A DNA stretch of 64,000 nucleotides from Rheinheimera pacifica (GCF_900108485.1 NZ_FNXF01000012.1:1-64000), one strand, 5' to 3'. Positions 18,765 to 29,785 are shown, numbered from the stretch's first letter. Program-made: numbers and translations. Notes: generated by a model not told the origin, from the sequence alone.

Positions 18765-18791
18765 ACAAAGGGAGCTTAATGCTCCCTTTGT
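18765..18791. terminator. Bidirectional terminator between the Yip1 gene and purF
   Basis: ACAAAGGGAGC and its exact complement GCTCCCTTTGT form an 11-bp stem around a five-base loop between two converging genes. Confidence 0.85.
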
Positions 18792-18805
18792 GCTATGGCC
18801 CTGTT

Positions 18806-20317
18806 TTAACCTTCGTTATAGGTTTCCAGGTTAGTTGCCATCGCTGCGCCGGACTTTTCCTTAGCACCATCGCTGCGCATCTGGTCCAGCCGGTTCAGGT
18901 ATTCCTGATCAATATCGTTGGTAACGTAGTTACCGTCAAATACCGAGGTTTCAAAGCGTTTAATTTCCGGGTTTTCCAGCCGTACAGCTTCTATCAAATC
19001 TGGCAGTGACTGAAAAATCAGGCCGTCAGCACCGATAATATTACAGATACTTTCCACATCATGGCCATGGGCAATAAGTTCATTGGCTGATGGCATATCG
19101 ATACCATACACATTAGGAAAGCGGATTTCCGGTGCAGCTGAAGCAAAATATACTTTTTTCGCACCAGCTTCCCGTGCCATATCAATAATTTGCTGTGAAG
19201 TAGTACCACGCACTATTGAATCGTCTACTAACAGCACATTTTTGTCTTTAAACTCCTGCTTTATGGCATTGAGTTTACGTTTAACCGACTTTTTCCGCGC
19301 TTCCTGCCCAGGCATAATAAAGGTACGGCCTATATAGCGGTTTTTTACATAGCCCTGACGGTATGGCAGGCCAAGCACAGTGGCAATCTGTAAGGCTGCA
19401 TCGTTACTGGTTTCAGGGATAGGAATAACCACATCAATATCCAGATTAGCCCATTCACGTTTGATCTTCTGTCCCAGCATAGTGCCCATCGCTACACGGG
19501 AGGCATATACCGAAATATTATCAATGGTGGAGTCTGGCCGGGCAAAATAGACATACTCGAAAATACACGGTGTGTAACTGGGGTTTTCGGCGCACTGGAA
19601 GCTGTGTAACTCCCCCTGCTCGGTGATATACACCGCTTCGCCCGGAGATACATCACGCAGTACCGTAAAGCCGTCTGCATCCAGCGCAACGCTCTCAGAT
19701 GCCACCATATATTCGGTGCCCAAAGCCGTCTCGCGCTTACCCATCACTAACGGGCGAATGCCGTTAGGATCACGAAACGCCAGTAAGCCGTGGCCGATAA
19801 TCAGCGCCACAACGGCATAGCCACCTTTTACCTTGCGGTGCACATTGGCCACAGCCCGGAAAATATGTTCAGCTTGCAACTCCATTACGCCGCTGTTGTG
19901 CAGCTCATGCGCCAGCACGTTTAACAACACTTCAGAGTCTGAAGTGGTGTTTACATGGCGGCGGGCGACACGGAAAATATCTTCTTTAAGAATGTGCGAG
20001 TTGGTCAGGTTGCCGTTATGCGCCAGCGCTATGCCAAAGGGGCTATTGACATAAAACGGCTGCGCTTCAGCTGTACTCGAAGAGCCCGCTGTAGGGTAAC
20101 GCACATGGCCAATACCAATATTTCCCGCCAGCCGTTGCATATGGCGGGCTTCAAACACATCTTTAACCAGCCCGTTCGCCTTGCGCAAGCGCAGCGTGTT
20201 GTGGTCAACGGTAACGATACCCGCAGCATCCTGCCCGCGATGCTGCAACACAGTTAAACCATCATACAGTGCCTGATTAACCGGATATTTCCCAACGATA
20301 CCAACAATACCACACAT
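18806..20317 (-). CDS. purF: Amidophosphoribosyltransferase
   Basis: First committed step of purine synthesis: PRPP + glutamine give phosphoribosylamine. The 503 residues match E. coli (505). The N-terminal nucleophile Cys2 is in MCGIVGIVG, and the glutaminase domain runs to about residue 230. The phosphoribosyltransferase PRPP loop is [24 protein letters not shown] precedes the ATG. It lies 21 bases after cvpA, forming the classic cvpA-purF pair; in relatives the operon is repressed by PurR, but I could not place a PurR box with confidence. Confidence 0.98.
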   Translation of the reverse strand: MCGIVGIVGKYPVNQALYDGLTVLQHRGQDAAGIVTVDHNTLRLRKANGLVKDVFEARHMQRLAGNIGIGHVRYPTAGSSSTAEAQPFYVNSPFGIALAHNGNLTNSHILKEDIFRVARRHVNTTSDSEVLLNVLAHELHNSGVMELQAEHIFRAVANVHRKVKGGYAVVALIIGHGLLAFRDPNGIRPLVMGKRETALGTEYMVASESVALDADGFTVLRDVSPGEAVYITEQGELHSFQCAENPSYTPCIFEYVYFARPDSTIDNISVYASRVAMGTMLGQKIKREWANLDIDVVIPIPETSNDAALQIATVLGLPYRQGYVKNRYIGRTFIMPGQEARKKSVKRKLNAIKQEFKDKNVLLVDDSIVRGTTSQQIIDMAREAGAKKVYFASAAPEIRFPNVYGIDMPSANELIAHGHDVESICNIIGADGLIFQSLPDLIEAVRLENPEIKRFETSVFDGNYVTNDIDQEYLNRLDQMRSDGAKEKSGAAMATNLETYNEG

Positions 20318-20338
20318 GGATTTTCTTCCTCGCCAGCG

Positions 20339-20827
20339 TTAAGGCTTTTGCATAAAACTGGAATGGTTCTGCAAATATTCGAAGAACCATTCAATAATAA
20401 AACCGAATTCGGGGATCAAAGTTGATTGCTGCCACCAGTCGGCACTTGCCACCGGGGTAAAAGCATCCATAAAAAACAATACCGCGCTAACTACCAATAC
20501 ACCGCGCAGCGCGCCAAATACCAGGCCTAATACCCTGTCTGTACCGGACAAACCGGTAGACTGCACCAGTTTGCCAATAAGAAAATTAACTAAAGCGCCT
20601 ACAATCAGGCTGCAGATAAATAAAATGGCGATAGCACAGGCGTTGCGCAGGGTTTCATCCTGCATTGAGGTAAATAAACCAGCCAGATGGGGGTAATATT
20701 GGCTGGCAATAAAAAATGCCAGGATCCAGACAGCCAGTGAAATAGCTTCTTTAACAAAGCCTCGTACCAAGCTGATAACTGCAGATAACGCTATGATTGC
20801 CAAAATGGCAAAATCAACCCAGACCAT
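20339..20827 (-). CDS. cvpA: CvpA family membrane protein
   Basis: A 162-residue inner-membrane protein with four membrane segments, required for colicin V production in E. coli and linked to envelope and bile-salt tolerance. The start [27 protein letters not shown] is typical. It immediately precedes purF on the minus strand, its usual place. Confidence 0.95.
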   Translation of the reverse strand: MVWVDFAILAIIALSAVISLVRGFVKEAISLAVWILAFFIASQYYPHLAGLFTSMQDETLRNACAIAILFICSLIVGALVNFLIGKLVQSTGLSGTDRVLGLVFGALRGVLVVSAVLFFMDAFTPVASADWWQQSTLIPEFGFIIEWFFEYLQNHSSFMQKP

Positions 20828-20886
20828 TTGCTACCAAAGGTTGTTTGATGACGGCGCGCATTCTACCAAACACAGCGACTGCTTGG

Positions 20887-21498
20887 CTAATTATTTTCTG
20901 TCGGCTGATAACTCATTACGGATAACCGCTCAATACCGGTTATTTGCTGAAGTTTGGGCAACTGCTGTTCCAGCCGCTCTTTTCTCAGCTCCGGGCCTAC
21001 CAGTACACTGGTAAGTTTTACGCCCTGCGCATTGCTTATCTCACGGGTAAAGGTAACAAAACCCGCCTGGCGTAATTTAGCGACCAGCGCATTGGCATTC
21101 TGCGGTTTGCTAAAACTCCCGACCCTGACTACCCAGCCAGCCTGAGCCAGCGCTTCATTAACCGGCCTTGTTGTTGCTGGCCTGTCTGCAGAAGGGGCCG
21201 TTACCTGGGTATAGCGCTGCGACGGCAAGCCATTATCGTCTTTTGGTGTTTGTTCTACCGTATCCAGCGCAGGCTCATCCACCGGCTCTGGTGTTACCTC
21301 TGAGCGCGCCTGTTCAAATGCTTGCTGATCAAAAGCCTGCTGCTGTGGCACGCCTTTAAATTCAGGACGATTTGGGATGACTTTAAAATCGTCTTTCACA
21401 ACCTGTTTTTCACCATCGAGTAAATCAGGCAGAAAAATGATACCGGCCAGTACCAGGATCACTGTACCGAGTAAACGATGTTTAAATGCGGGTGTCAC
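20887..21498 (-). CDS. dedD: SPOR-domain cell division protein DedD
   Basis: Septal protein that binds denuded peptidoglycan glycan strands. One N-terminal membrane anchor (LLGTVILVLAGIIFLPDLLDG) is followed by an acidic and proline-rich linker and a C-terminal SPOR domain (about the last 80 residues, WVVRVGSFSKPQNANALVAKL). The start is taken as GTG at 21498: it overlaps the folC stop as GTGA and has GGAGG at ideal spacing. An upstream in-frame ATG at 21516 lies inside folC and would add six residues. E. coli DedD has the same neighbours. Confidence 0.92.
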   Translation of the reverse strand: MTPAFKHRLLGTVILVLAGIIFLPDLLDGEKQVVKDDFKVIPNRPEFKGVPQQQAFDQQAFEQARSEVTPEPVDEPALDTVEQTPKDDNGLPSQRYTQVTAPSADRPATTRPVNEALAQAGWVVRVGSFSKPQNANALVAKLRQAGFVTFTREISNAQGVKLTSVLVGPELRKERLEQQLPKLQQITGIERLSVMSYQPTENN

Positions 21499-22778
21499 TT
21501 TGCCTCCTGATGGCATGACAGCACTGCTGACACTGTAATAAACGAACCAAACACAACCAGTAACTCATCACTTTGCAACCTTTGCTGCAACTGCTGATAA
21601 GCGCTTTGCGTATCTTCATGCAGTTGGGTTACCACACCGTGCGCAGCCAGCACTTTATCGAGTTGCTCTGCAGTTGCGCCCCTTACTCCTTTGAGGCTGA
21701 CAAGATGCCATTGTTCAAACAATGGCGTCAAGGGCAGCAATGTCTGCTCAATATCTTTATCTTTTAGCATACCAACCAACGCCAGTATACGCCTGAAACG
21801 CGGTTTAAGCAGCAGCAGTTGCTGAGCCAGATAACGGGCTGACTGCGGATTGTGCGCCACATCGACAATAATAGCAGGCTGTTGTTGCAGCCATTGCATT
21901 CTGCCAGCCAGTGTCAGGCCAGTTAAAACGCTGCACAATTGCTGTGGCGAAGGCAGCATATTCAGCTGCTCCAGCACCGCCAAACTACAAGCGGCGTTTT
22001 GCACCGGCACTGCCGGTATCGGCAGCTTATCAAACTGCTGGCTTACACCTTGCCATTGCCAGTTTTGGGCTTGTTGCTGACACTCGTACTGGTAGTCGCG
22101 CTGTACCAATACCGTTTTGCACGCCAGCTCGGCAGCCTTGTGCAATACAGATGGTGGCGGGTTAAGCTCACCAATAATGGCGATACCATCGGCTCTGAAC
22201 ACACCGGCTTTTTCACGGCCAATGCTGTCGCGATCATTACCCAGCCAATCCTGATGATCCAAATCTATAGTGGTTATAACGCTGATATCCGGTGAAATAA
22301 TATTGGTCGCGTCCAGCCGCCCACCCAAGCCAACCTCTATCAGGCAGTACTCTGGTTGCTGTTGCTGTAACAGGCGAAATGCTACCAGCGTGGTAAATTC
22401 AAAATACGTCAGGGCAATGTCCTGGCGCAGCGCTTCAACAAAAGCAAAAGCACTGACCCAATCAGCGTCAGCTACATCCTGGCCATTAATGCGTAAACGC
22501 TCGTTAAATTGCAGCAGATGCGGCGAGCTATATACCCCAACCGTTTTGCCCTGCGCCAGCAACAGCTGTTCGATACAACAGGCTGTGGTGCCTTTGCCGT
22601 TGGTGCCGGCAATAAGGACCTTTTTGCCCGGCAGATGCTGCAGGCCAGCTCTGGCAGCCACGGCGTATACCCGCTCCAGTCCCAGTTCTATCTGGTGCAC
22701 AGGATGGCTTTGTTCTATATAACAAAGCCAATCGGCCAGGCTTTGGCACGATTGGCTGTTCAGTACTGTAGTTGACAT
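21495..22778 (-). CDS. folC: Bifunctional folylpolyglutamate / dihydrofolate synthase
   Basis: Joins glutamate to dihydropteroate and extends the polyglutamate tail of folates. A Mur-ligase-like ATPase of 427 residues, with P-loop AGTNGKGTT and later VDVAHNPQSARYLA. Its stop overlaps the dedD start as GTGA, so dedD is translationally coupled. It follows accD by six bases. Confidence 0.97.
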   Translation of the reverse strand: MSTTVLNSQSCQSLADWLCYIEQSHPVHQIELGLERVYAVAARAGLQHLPGKKVLIAGTNGKGTTACCIEQLLLAQGKTVGVYSSPHLLQFNERLRINGQDVADADWVSAFAFVEALRQDIALTYFEFTTLVAFRLLQQQQPEYCLIEVGLGGRLDATNIISPDISVITTIDLDHQDWLGNDRDSIGREKAGVFRADGIAIIGELNPPPSVLHKAAELACKTVLVQRDYQYECQQQAQNWQWQGVSQQFDKLPIPAVPVQNAACSLAVLEQLNMLPSPQQLCSVLTGLTLAGRMQWLQQQPAIIVDVAHNPQSARYLAQQLLLLKPRFRRILALVGMLKDKDIEQTLLPLTPLFEQWHLVSLKGVRGATAEQLDKVLAAHGVVTQLHEDTQSAYQQLQQRLQSDELLVVFGSFITVSAVLSCHQEAK

Positions 22779-22784
22779 AACACC

Positions 22785-23660
22785 TTAAGCGGCGTTGTGC
22801 TCCGACACAGGAGCAGGCAGCTGCATAAACTTCGCGACTAATCGCGCAATTGTATCGCGCATTTTGCGCCGGTCAACAATCATATCAATAGCACCATGTT
22901 CCAGCAGGAATTCACTGCGCTGGAAACCTTCCGGTAGCTTTTCACGTACAGTTTGTTCAATAACCCGTGGGCCGGCAAAACCAATGAGTGCTTTGGGCTC
23001 GCCAATGTTTACATCACCCAGCATAGCAAGACTGGCTGATACACCGCCCATAGTCGGGTCGGTTAACACTGAAATGTATGGCAGGCCTGCTTCACTCATT
23101 TTAGCCAGCGCGGCACTGGTTTTTGCCATCTGCATCAGAGAAAACAGCGCTTCCTGCATTCGGGCACCGCCGCTGGCAGAAAAACAAACAAAAGGTACTT
23201 TGTGTTTTAAAGCATGTTCCACACCGGCAACAAACTTGGCCCCCACCACTGAGGCCATTGAACCGCCCATAAACTCAAACTCAAATGATGCAGCAACAAT
23301 AGGCATACCTTTTAAGGTGCCATGCATTACCACCATGGCGTCTTTTTCATTGGTATCTTTTTGTGCAGCAGCAATACGGTCTTTATAGCGCTTACTGTCC
23401 TTAAACTTGAGTAAATCCTGCGGTTCAAGCTCTGCAGCCAATTCTTTAGTGGTGTTGGCATCTAAAAAGCTGGTTAAGCGTGAGCGGGCCGACACCCGCA
23501 TATGATGATCACACTTGGGGCATACACCCAGATTACGATCTAAATCTGCTTTATATAATACGGCTTCACAGGATGTGCATTTGGTCCAGACACCTTCCGG
23601 GATATTTCGACGCGCGGAAGAAGAGGATGTTCTGGGCAGGATTTTTTCTAACCAACTCAT
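22785..23660 (-). CDS. accD: Acetyl-CoA carboxylase carboxyltransferase subunit beta
   Basis: Beta subunit of the carboxyltransferase that moves CO2 from biotin to acetyl-CoA, making malonyl-CoA for fatty acid synthesis; works with AccA, not in this window. The 291 residues carry the N-terminal four-cysteine zinc ribbon (Cys28, Cys31, Cys47, Cys50) and the crotonase-like core with [20 protein letters not shown] precedes the ATG. Order accD-folC-dedD is the conserved one. Confidence 0.98.
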   Translation of the reverse strand: MSWLEKILPRTSSSSARRNIPEGVWTKCTSCEAVLYKADLDRNLGVCPKCDHHMRVSARSRLTSFLDANTTKELAAELEPQDLLKFKDSKRYKDRIAAAQKDTNEKDAMVVMHGTLKGMPIVAASFEFEFMGGSMASVVGAKFVAGVEHALKHKVPFVCFSASGGARMQEALFSLMQMAKTSAALAKMSEAGLPYISVLTDPTMGGVSASLAMLGDVNIGEPKALIGFAGPRVIEQTVREKLPEGFQRSEFLLEHGAIDMIVDRRKMRDTIARLVAKFMQLPAPVSEHNAA

Positions 23661-23822
23661 AAATGTTTCCTATAGGTAACAGCACCGCGTACTCGCCATG
23701 CCGTAAATACGTTAAAAAACGCCGAAATTCAGTAAACCGGCGCTATTAAAGCACAAAACTGACGCTACATAATATAAAAAACTGGTCTTAGTAGTACAAG
23801 CTGTAAGGTAACCAGACAGCCG

Positions 23823-24608
23823 TTAGTCTGGTAAAAACAACGGCCCGGTTAACGCTTTGGGTAAAGCAAAGTGCGCGGGGTAATCTACATCCACCAGATA
23901 AAGCCCGCCCGGTTTAGCCGTTGCTGCGGCCAGATTACGATCTTTGGCCGCCAATAGCTCCGCAATCCACTCTGGCGGGCGGTTTTTCATGCCAACTTCC
24001 AGCAAACTACCGGTAATATTGCGTACCATATGATGCAAAAATGCGTTGGCTTTAATATCCAGAATAATATAGTCGCCCTGCCGGCTAATACGTAAGTGAT
24101 GCACATTACGAAACGGGCTATGCGACTGGCATTGCATGGCCCTAAACGAACTGAAATCCTGCTCGCCCAGTAAATACCCGCCGGCCTGCTGCATTAAATC
24201 GGTATCCAGGCTTTGATGATAGTGGCTTAACCCGGCGCGCAATATGGCCGGACGGAATTTATGGTTATAAATAATATAGCGGTAACGGCGGGCTGTGGCG
24301 CTAAAACGGGCGTGAAAATCATCGGGCACTGTTTTTGCCCAACGCACAGCGATGGCATCAGGTAACTGGGCATTAGTGCCCATTACCCAGGCTTTATCAT
24401 CACGCACAGCAGTGGTATCAAAATGCACTACCTGCCCGGTGGCATGAACACCGGCATCAGTACGGCCGGCACAAAACAATTCTACCGGCTGGTTAGCCAC
24501 TTTAGACAGCGCAATTTCCAGCTCCTGCTGTACGCTGTTTACTTCACGCTGCCGCTGCCAGCCATAAAAGCCAGCCCCATCGTACTCAATACCTAACGCA
24601 ATGCGCAT
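23823..24608 (-). CDS. truA: tRNA pseudouridine(38-40) synthase
   Basis: Converts uridines 38, 39 and 40 of the tRNA anticodon arm to pseudouridine. 261 residues; the catalytic Asp51 is in [11 protein letters not shown]. Further family motifs are [18 protein letters not shown] and [20 protein letters not shown] precedes the ATG. It sits between fimV and accD with a 160-base gap before accD that holds no gene. Confidence 0.97.
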   Translation of the reverse strand: MRIALGIEYDGAGFYGWQRQREVNSVQQELEIALSKVANQPVELFCAGRTDAGVHATGQVVHFDTTAVRDDKAWVMGTNAQLPDAIAVRWAKTVPDDFHARFSATARRYRYIIYNHKFRPAILRAGLSHYHQSLDTDLMQQAGGYLLGEQDFSSFRAMQCQSHSPFRNVHHLRISRQGDYIILDIKANAFLHHMVRNITGSLLEVGMKNRPPEWIAELLAAKDRNLAAATAKPGGLYLVDVDYPAHFALPKALTGPLFLPD

Positions 24609-24671
24609 GCCATCCCCCTGTTAAACGGCGGCGATTATACCGCAACCGCCATCAATATGCAGTGTTGGCGG

Positions 24672-27326
24672 TTACTCGGCTTGCTTGAGTTTCGCAGCTT
24701 CGGTTTTCACGTTTTGTGGGGCGTCAGAGCTAAGAATGTCATCCAGCAACATAGTGGCACTTTCTTTATCGTCAATTTCGATATAAGCCCGCACCAGGTC
24801 AAGTTTGGCAGCATAGCCGTTATCTTCTCTGTCAACATCGCGTTGTTCGTGTTCGCCAATAATGTCGGCAAACTCGTCCAGCCCTACATCAACATTTAAT
24901 TTATTAAACCGCTCCGGGTCCAGCTCCTGCTGTTCGGCACTGGCCAGCAACTTGTCAATTTCAACAAAATCGTCGTCGGCAAAATCAAAATCTTCTGCTA
25001 TTGGCGCGGCTGTGGTGTCAGTGCCATCTGTCAGGTTGAAACCGGCCTCTTCATCTGCAGTAGCGTCTGTCAGTTCAAGATTATCGGCCATCGCCTCAAG
25101 TTCAGTCATTAACGTATCAAACTGTGCCTCAGGCAGCGGATCCAGCTCTATTTCCACCGCTTCGTCAGTCAAAGCCTCGTTGATGTCAGACAACTCAAAA
25201 GCCGGATCAAACTCATCGAACAGATCATCATCAGCCAGTTCCAGCTCTGGGTATTGCTCAAGTATCTTGCTGGGGTTTTCTACCGATAATGCGGCTTCTG
25301 TTGGCCGGCTGACAGAACTGTCATCCAATGCCGTCAGATCAAGGTTCTGCAAGGTTTTATTTTCGGCCTTTAAGGCCTCAGCATCATCAATCAGCGCATC
25401 ATCCAGCTCACTCAGCCCGCTATCTATTGCTGTAGTATCAAACGGTGCAGTATCAAGTGACGTCGCATCCAGTGCTGTAGTGTCAAGCTCGTCAGCCAGT
25501 TCGCTGTCCGGCTCTGATGGCAATGGCTCAAGACCGATATCCTGCGGCGTAACGGTATTAGTATTAGCATCTTCAGCTGCCACATCGTCAAGCGTGTCTA
25601 CCTGATCCAGCAGTTCACTCAGTTCTGCATTTAGCAGTGCTTCATCATCATCTGTCAGTTCATACTCTGGTATCACTTCAAGCTGCGCAGCTTCACTTTC
25701 CGCCACCAGGCTTTCGGCAAATTCTTCCAGCTCTGAGCTGTCAAAGCTTTGCTCCGGTTCTGCCAGCAAAGCGTCATCCAGGGTAATATCCTGCTCAGCT
25801 TCAGCATTGCTGGTTTCAGTATCCGCTTCCGGTTCAGCTGATGCCGCAGCTGTGCGGGCCAACGCAGCCAGCATGTCCTGTTCTTGTCCGGTCAGTTCAG
25901 CCAGCTCATCGTCATCTTCATCCAGCGCAACTTCTTCAATCAGATCATCAATATCAAACTCATCAAAGGTTTCATCCTCTGGTGCCGCATCGCTGGTTAC
26001 GTCTGGCTGGATATCAGGCTCGCTTAATATATCGTCCTGACTGTCGTCGTTGTCGGCCAACTCTACAATGGTGTCATCGTCATCGGCTGCAGCAAACAGG
26101 GCAGATAAGTCGCTGTCAGACAAAATATTGTCGGCATCAAACGTCTCATCCGGCTTTGTTGGCTGCTCTGCTGGTTTGGTATCTGCCGTTGGCAACAAAC
26201 TGTCATCTTCAAAAGTCAGCGCATCGTCAAACTGCAGCAAATCGCTGTCGACACCGCTGTCTGCCGCTAAAATGGTGTCATCTACGAAGGCGTCTTCGAG
26301 TAATGCATCATCAATTTCGAACAGGCTTTCATCCAGATCATCATTTTCTTCCAGCGGCGGCAGTGGTGAATGATAGGTTGGGTCTGCCTGTGGCTCGGTA
26401 CGGGCAGCGTTAATCACTTCTTCTGTTTTCTGGCCACGCTTTTTCACCCACAGCAGTATGCTAAACAATACCAGCAATGCCGGTACACAAGCAGCAAGGA
26501 TCCAGCTTAGCGGGTTTTGCAGCACACTTTGCCAGGTAGAACTTTGCTCTGCAGCCTCTTTTGCTGCGGCTTCGTCATCAGCTCTGGCTTGTAGTAATGT
26601 CGCCTGCTGTTGCACTAAAAGCTCAATTTGCTGCTGAATCTGGCTGTCATCACTCAGCTCTGCTTTTAATAATTCCAGTTCTTGCTGTAACTTGGTTAAA
26701 CTGGTTTTTAGCTGCAAATTTTCCTGCACCATGGTTTCAACCAGCTGCATTGAATCAGCAAACTGGCTGCGTAAACCATCAAGTTGCTGCCGCTGTTGTT
26801 CGTCCAGCCGTTTTAACTCTGCCTGCCATTGCGGCGCCGCACTAACCGCAGCGCTGCTGGTGCTGGTACTGGCGCTAGTCACTGCCTTTGGCGCGGCAGC
26901 TTTTTGCCGCTGTGCCCAGATTTGGTCGTCCTGCTCGGCTTTTTGTCTGGCAATGGCAACATCCACCTGCTGAATTTCCTGCAGCGATGGCAATACCAGG
27001 ATAGCTCCGGGTTTTAAGTGATTAAGATTATTCTCAAGAAATGCATCTGGGTTTTTCAGGTAAAGCGCATACATCACCTGATACAGGCTGATGTTGCCGG
27101 CAGGTTTAACCCGTTCGGCTACGCGCCACAGCGTGTCGGCCGGGCTTAGCGGGCCAATCTGCTCAGCTGGTGCCGCGGTATCAGAATCACGCGGTCCACG
27201 GATTTGCGATGGAGTAACCGTATCTGAACCACGCGGCCCACGAATTTGGGTTGTATTTTCCTGGGCTTGCAAAGACGACGAAAAATTGACAAGCACAGTA
27301 ATCAGTAAAACAAATAACCAAGGCAT
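24672..27326 (-). CDS. fimV: FimV/HubP-family polar landmark protein
   Basis: A peptidoglycan-anchored pole organiser linked to type IV pili, flagella and chromosome origin placement in relatives. Order of parts over 884 residues: signal peptide (1-22), a tandem QIRGPRxSDT repeat (27-50), a LysM module (61-113), coiled coil (167-258), one membrane segment (273-295), a very long Asp/Glu-rich cytoplasmic region (about 300-800), and the conserved FimV C-terminal domain ending AAKLKQAE. The acidic part is low-complexity and produces long meaningless frames on the other strand. Neighbours asd and truA match fimV elsewhere. Confidence 0.92.
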   Translation of the reverse strand: MPWLFVLLITVLVNFSSSLQAQENTTQIRGPRGSDTVTPSQIRGPRDSDTAAPAEQIGPLSPADTLWRVAERVKPAGNISLYQVMYALYLKNPDAFLENNLNHLKPGAILVLPSLQEIQQVDVAIARQKAEQDDQIWAQRQKAAAPKAVTSASTSTSSAAVSAAPQWQAELKRLDEQQRQQLDGLRSQFADSMQLVETMVQENLQLKTSLTKLQQELELLKAELSDDSQIQQQIELLVQQQATLLQARADDEAAAKEAAEQSSTWQSVLQNPLSWILAACVPALLVLFSILLWVKKRGQKTEEVINAARTEPQADPTYHSPLPPLEENDDLDESLFEIDDALLEDAFVDDTILAADSGVDSDLLQFDDALTFEDDSLLPTADTKPAEQPTKPDETFDADNILSDSDLSALFAAADDDDTIVELADNDDSQDDILSEPDIQPDVTSDAAPEDETFDEFDIDDLIEEVALDEDDDELAELTGQEQDMLAALARTAAASAEPEADTETSNAEAEQDITLDDALLAEPEQSFDSSELEEFAESLVAESEAAQLEVIPEYELTDDDEALLNAELSELLDQVDTLDDVAAEDANTNTVTPQDIGLEPLPSEPDSELADELDTTALDATSLDTAPFDTTAIDSGLSELDDALIDDAEALKAENKTLQNLDLTALDDSSVSRPTEAALSVENPSKILEQYPELELADDDLFDEFDPAFELSDINEALTDEAVEIELDPLPEAQFDTLMTELEAMADNLELTDATADEEAGFNLTDGTDTTAAPIAEDFDFADDDFVEIDKLLASAEQQELDPERFNKLNVDVGLDEFADIIGEHEQRDVDREDNGYAAKLDLVRAYIEIDDKESATMLLDDILSSDAPQNVKTEAAKLKQAE

Positions 27327-27526
27327 TAATGTCCCCTACCCCAAAATCAGGCGCATTTACAGAAGAAATCGGCAGCAACCGCATTAATCTTTAGCGCTAA
27401 CTGCAAACGACCTGCAAACACTGTTCCAACTATATGTGGTAACTAAATGCTGAAAATATAAAGCAAGGCGGCCATTCTGACCAGTGTTAAAAAAACGTAG
27501 TGAAATTAACCGGGCATAAAAACAAC

Positions 27527-27546
27527 AAGGCCCCATCCGGGGCCTT
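27527..27546 (-). terminator. Terminator of asd
   Basis: AAGGCCCC-atcc-GGGGCCTT lies just after the asd stop; on the minus strand it is followed by GTTGTTTTTA. Confidence 0.75.
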
Positions 27547-27553
27547 AACATTA

Positions 27554-28573
27554 CTAGAGGTAATCGCGGATCAGATGCTCTGCAATCTGAATACTGTTTG
27601 TAGCGGCGCCTTTGCGGATGTTATCGGCGACAACCCACAGGTTTATGCCATTTTCATGCGATAAATCCTGGCGGATACGGCCCACAAATACATCATCTTT
27701 ACCGGCAGCACTGCACACCTGGGTGGGGAAATCGGCATTGTTTTCCAGTAACACCACACCTGGTGCATCGGCCAGTAACGCTTTTACCTGCTCAACGCTG
27801 ATTGGCATCCGGGTTTCAATATGTACCGCCTCGGCGTGGCCAAAAAACACCGGCACCCGCACCGCAGTGGCGTTAACAGAAATGTTGTCATCACCGAAAA
27901 TCTTCTGCGTTTCCCAGTGCATTTTCATTTCTTCTTTGGTGTAGCCGTTGTCCATAAACACATCAATTTGCGGGATCACATTAAAGGCGATCTGGCGGGC
28001 AAACTGGCCTTCTTTCTCAATCGGCCGGCCATTCATCAGTTGAGCAGCTTCATGGGCTAAGGCTTCGACAGCTTCTTGTCCGGCACCACTAACCGACTGA
28101 TAAGTTGCCACATTAATCCTGCTGATCCCTACCGCATCATAAATAGGCTTTAACGCCACCAACATCTGAATAGTTGAACAATTCGGGTTGGCAATAATAT
28201 TGCGGTTGCGGTAATCGGCAATAGCATGGGCATTCACTTCCGGCACCACCAACGGGATATCCGGCTCGTAACGGTAATGCGAGGTATTGTCGATCACCAC
28301 ACAGCCAGCATCTGCTGCCTTAGGTGCGTAAATTGCCGATACATTGCCACCGGCAGAGAACAGGCCAATTTGGGCTTTTGACCAATCAAAGGTTTCTGCG
28401 TCAATAACCTTAATTTTTTTACCCTTGAACGTCACAGTACCACCAGCAGAACGGCTGCTGGCTAATGGGAACAGTTCAGCAACCGGAAAGTCGCGCTGTT
28501 CCAGAATTTCAATTAAATGTTGTCCCACTAACCCTGTTGCACCTAAAACGGCAACATTATATTGCGAAGCCAT
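27554..28573 (-). CDS. asd: Aspartate-semialdehyde dehydrogenase
   Basis: Reduces aspartyl-phosphate to aspartate semialdehyde for Lys, Met, Thr and diaminopimelate synthesis. The 339-residue protein has the NADP loop LGATGLVGQ (9-17), the catalytic Cys132 in NPNCSTIQ, and ETQKIFGDD. It belongs to the Asd type found in Vibrio and Pseudomonas rather than the longer E. coli form. Usg-1, a catalytically dead relative at this locus in enterics, is unlikely because the cysteine is present. GAGGAA precedes the ATG; pdxB lies 14 bases upstream. Confidence 0.94.
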   Translation of the reverse strand: MASQYNVAVLGATGLVGQHLIEILEQRDFPVAELFPLASSRSAGGTVTFKGKKIKVIDAETFDWSKAQIGLFSAGGNVSAIYAPKAADAGCVVIDNTSHYRYEPDIPLVVPEVNAHAIADYRNRNIIANPNCSTIQMLVALKPIYDAVGISRINVATYQSVSGAGQEAVEALAHEAAQLMNGRPIEKEGQFARQIAFNVIPQIDVFMDNGYTKEEMKMHWETQKIFGDDNISVNATAVRVPVFFGHAEAVHIETRMPISVEQVKALLADAPGVVLLENNADFPTQVCSAAGKDDVFVGRIRQDLSHENGINLWVVADNIRKGAATNSIQIAEHLIRDYL

Positions 28574-28587
28574 GACAGTTCCTCTAG

Positions 28588-29709
28588 TTATTGTGCGAGG
28601 CTAAAACCTAATTGCGGCAAATAGCCTGGTATCACTTTGCCACACAGTTGTAATGAGCTGAATTCACGCCGCGCCGGATAGGACTTTCGAAGCCAGTCAA
28701 ACCCGTTACGCTGCAGATAATGGCGCAGTATTGCATCATCCCGGCGCACATCATATAACAGTCTTGCCAAATTTTGGACATCTGGAAGCCCAAAATCTGC
28801 GCTAATTTGCAGTTTTTCCATTGCTGGCACTGCAAGCAACTGGCCCAATTGCTGTTTTACCGGCTGGCCAAACAATTCACAGCAGCGCTGATATAGCATT
28901 TCGGTACCGCGAGCCTTACCTTCAACACTATGTCCGGCTATATGTGCCGTGGCGATATCAACATAGGGTAGCAATGCCGTAAGGATATCCGGCTCCTGCT
29001 CCCATACGTCCAGCACCACCGGCCTTCTTTGCTCTACACACCTCAGCTCGTTAAGTAAGGCCTGATTATCAATCACGGCACCACGTGAGGCGTTAATCAG
29101 CGCACACTCTGGTTTTAACTGCGGTAATGTTGTGGCATTAAGCAAATGCCGGGTAGCAAAAGGCCCATTGCTGATAAGCGGTGTATGAAAACTGATAATA
29201 TCCGCTTGCCGGCACAATGTAGCAAAATCGGTATGGGCAAAATCAGCCTCTTGCTGTGCCCGCAGCGGATCGCACTGCAATACGCTGATATTAAGCGCCT
29301 GCAATGCATTTACCAGCCGGCGGCCAATATTACCTACGCCAACCACACCAATAGTTTTTTCAGTTAACTGCCACTGATATTTATCTGCCAGATACCACAG
29401 GCTGCTCAGCACATATTCCACCACAGACTGCGCATTGCAACCCGGCGCACTGGCAAAGCCGATATTGCGTTGTGCCAGGTAAGGCTGGTCAATATGATCC
29501 ATGCCTATAGTAGCAGTGCCGACAAAGCGTAGCTGCGGGCAGTTATTTAACAACTCTGCATTGACTTGCGTTACCGAACGTACCAGCAAAATATCAGCTT
29601 CAGCCAGCTGAGCAGCAGCTACGGTACGGCCGTTAAATAAGCTGACATCACCAAACTGAGCAAAAAACGGCTGCACCAGTGGCATATTCTCATCAGCAAA
29701 AATGCGCAT
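28588..29709 (-). CDS. pdxB: Erythronate-4-phosphate dehydrogenase
   Basis: Second step of pyridoxal-phosphate synthesis: oxidises 4-phosphoerythronate. D-isomer 2-hydroxyacid dehydrogenase fold, with NAD loop GVVGVGNIGRR and catalytic His in TAHIAGHSVEGKARG, plus the PdxB-specific C-terminal dimerisation domain. The start is set at MRIFADENMP (GGGA upstream); a longer frame to 29748 adds 13 residues of no similarity. It is co-directional with asd, as in many relatives. Confidence 0.96.
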   Translation of the reverse strand: MRIFADENMPLVQPFFAQFGDVSLFNGRTVAAAQLAEADILLVRSVTQVNAELLNNCPQLRFVGTATIGMDHIDQPYLAQRNIGFASAPGCNAQSVVEYVLSSLWYLADKYQWQLTEKTIGVVGVGNIGRRLVNALQALNISVLQCDPLRAQQEADFAHTDFATLCRQADIISFHTPLISNGPFATRHLLNATTLPQLKPECALINASRGAVIDNQALLNELRCVEQRRPVVLDVWEQEPDILTALLPYVDIATAHIAGHSVEGKARGTEMLYQRCCELFGQPVKQQLGQLLAVPAMEKLQISADFGLPDVQNLARLLYDVRRDDAILRHYLQRNGFDWLRKSYPARREFSSLQLCGKVIPGYLPQLGFSLAQ

Positions 29710-29755
29710 AAGATTTCCCTGCAAATATTTTGCGCCAGAGTGTAGCAAATAGCAT

Positions 29756-29785
29756 AAAGCCAGCCTATCGAAACAGGCTGGCTTT
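29756..29785 (-). terminator. Terminator after the DUF4198 gene
   Basis: AAAGCCAGCCT and AGGCTGGCTTT pair around an eight-base loop, 26 bases beyond the DUF4198 stop and just upstream of pdxB. Confidence 0.75.

Noticed and set aside
24862-26413. Several long plus-strand frames (Ser-rich) opposite fimV
   Set aside because: They mirror the Asp/Glu codons of the acidic FimV region and have no ribosome sites or family resemblance.
27554-28573. Calling the asd gene usg (non-catalytic Asd homologue)
   Set aside because: The catalytic cysteine (Cys132 in NPNCSTIQ) and NADP loop are intact.
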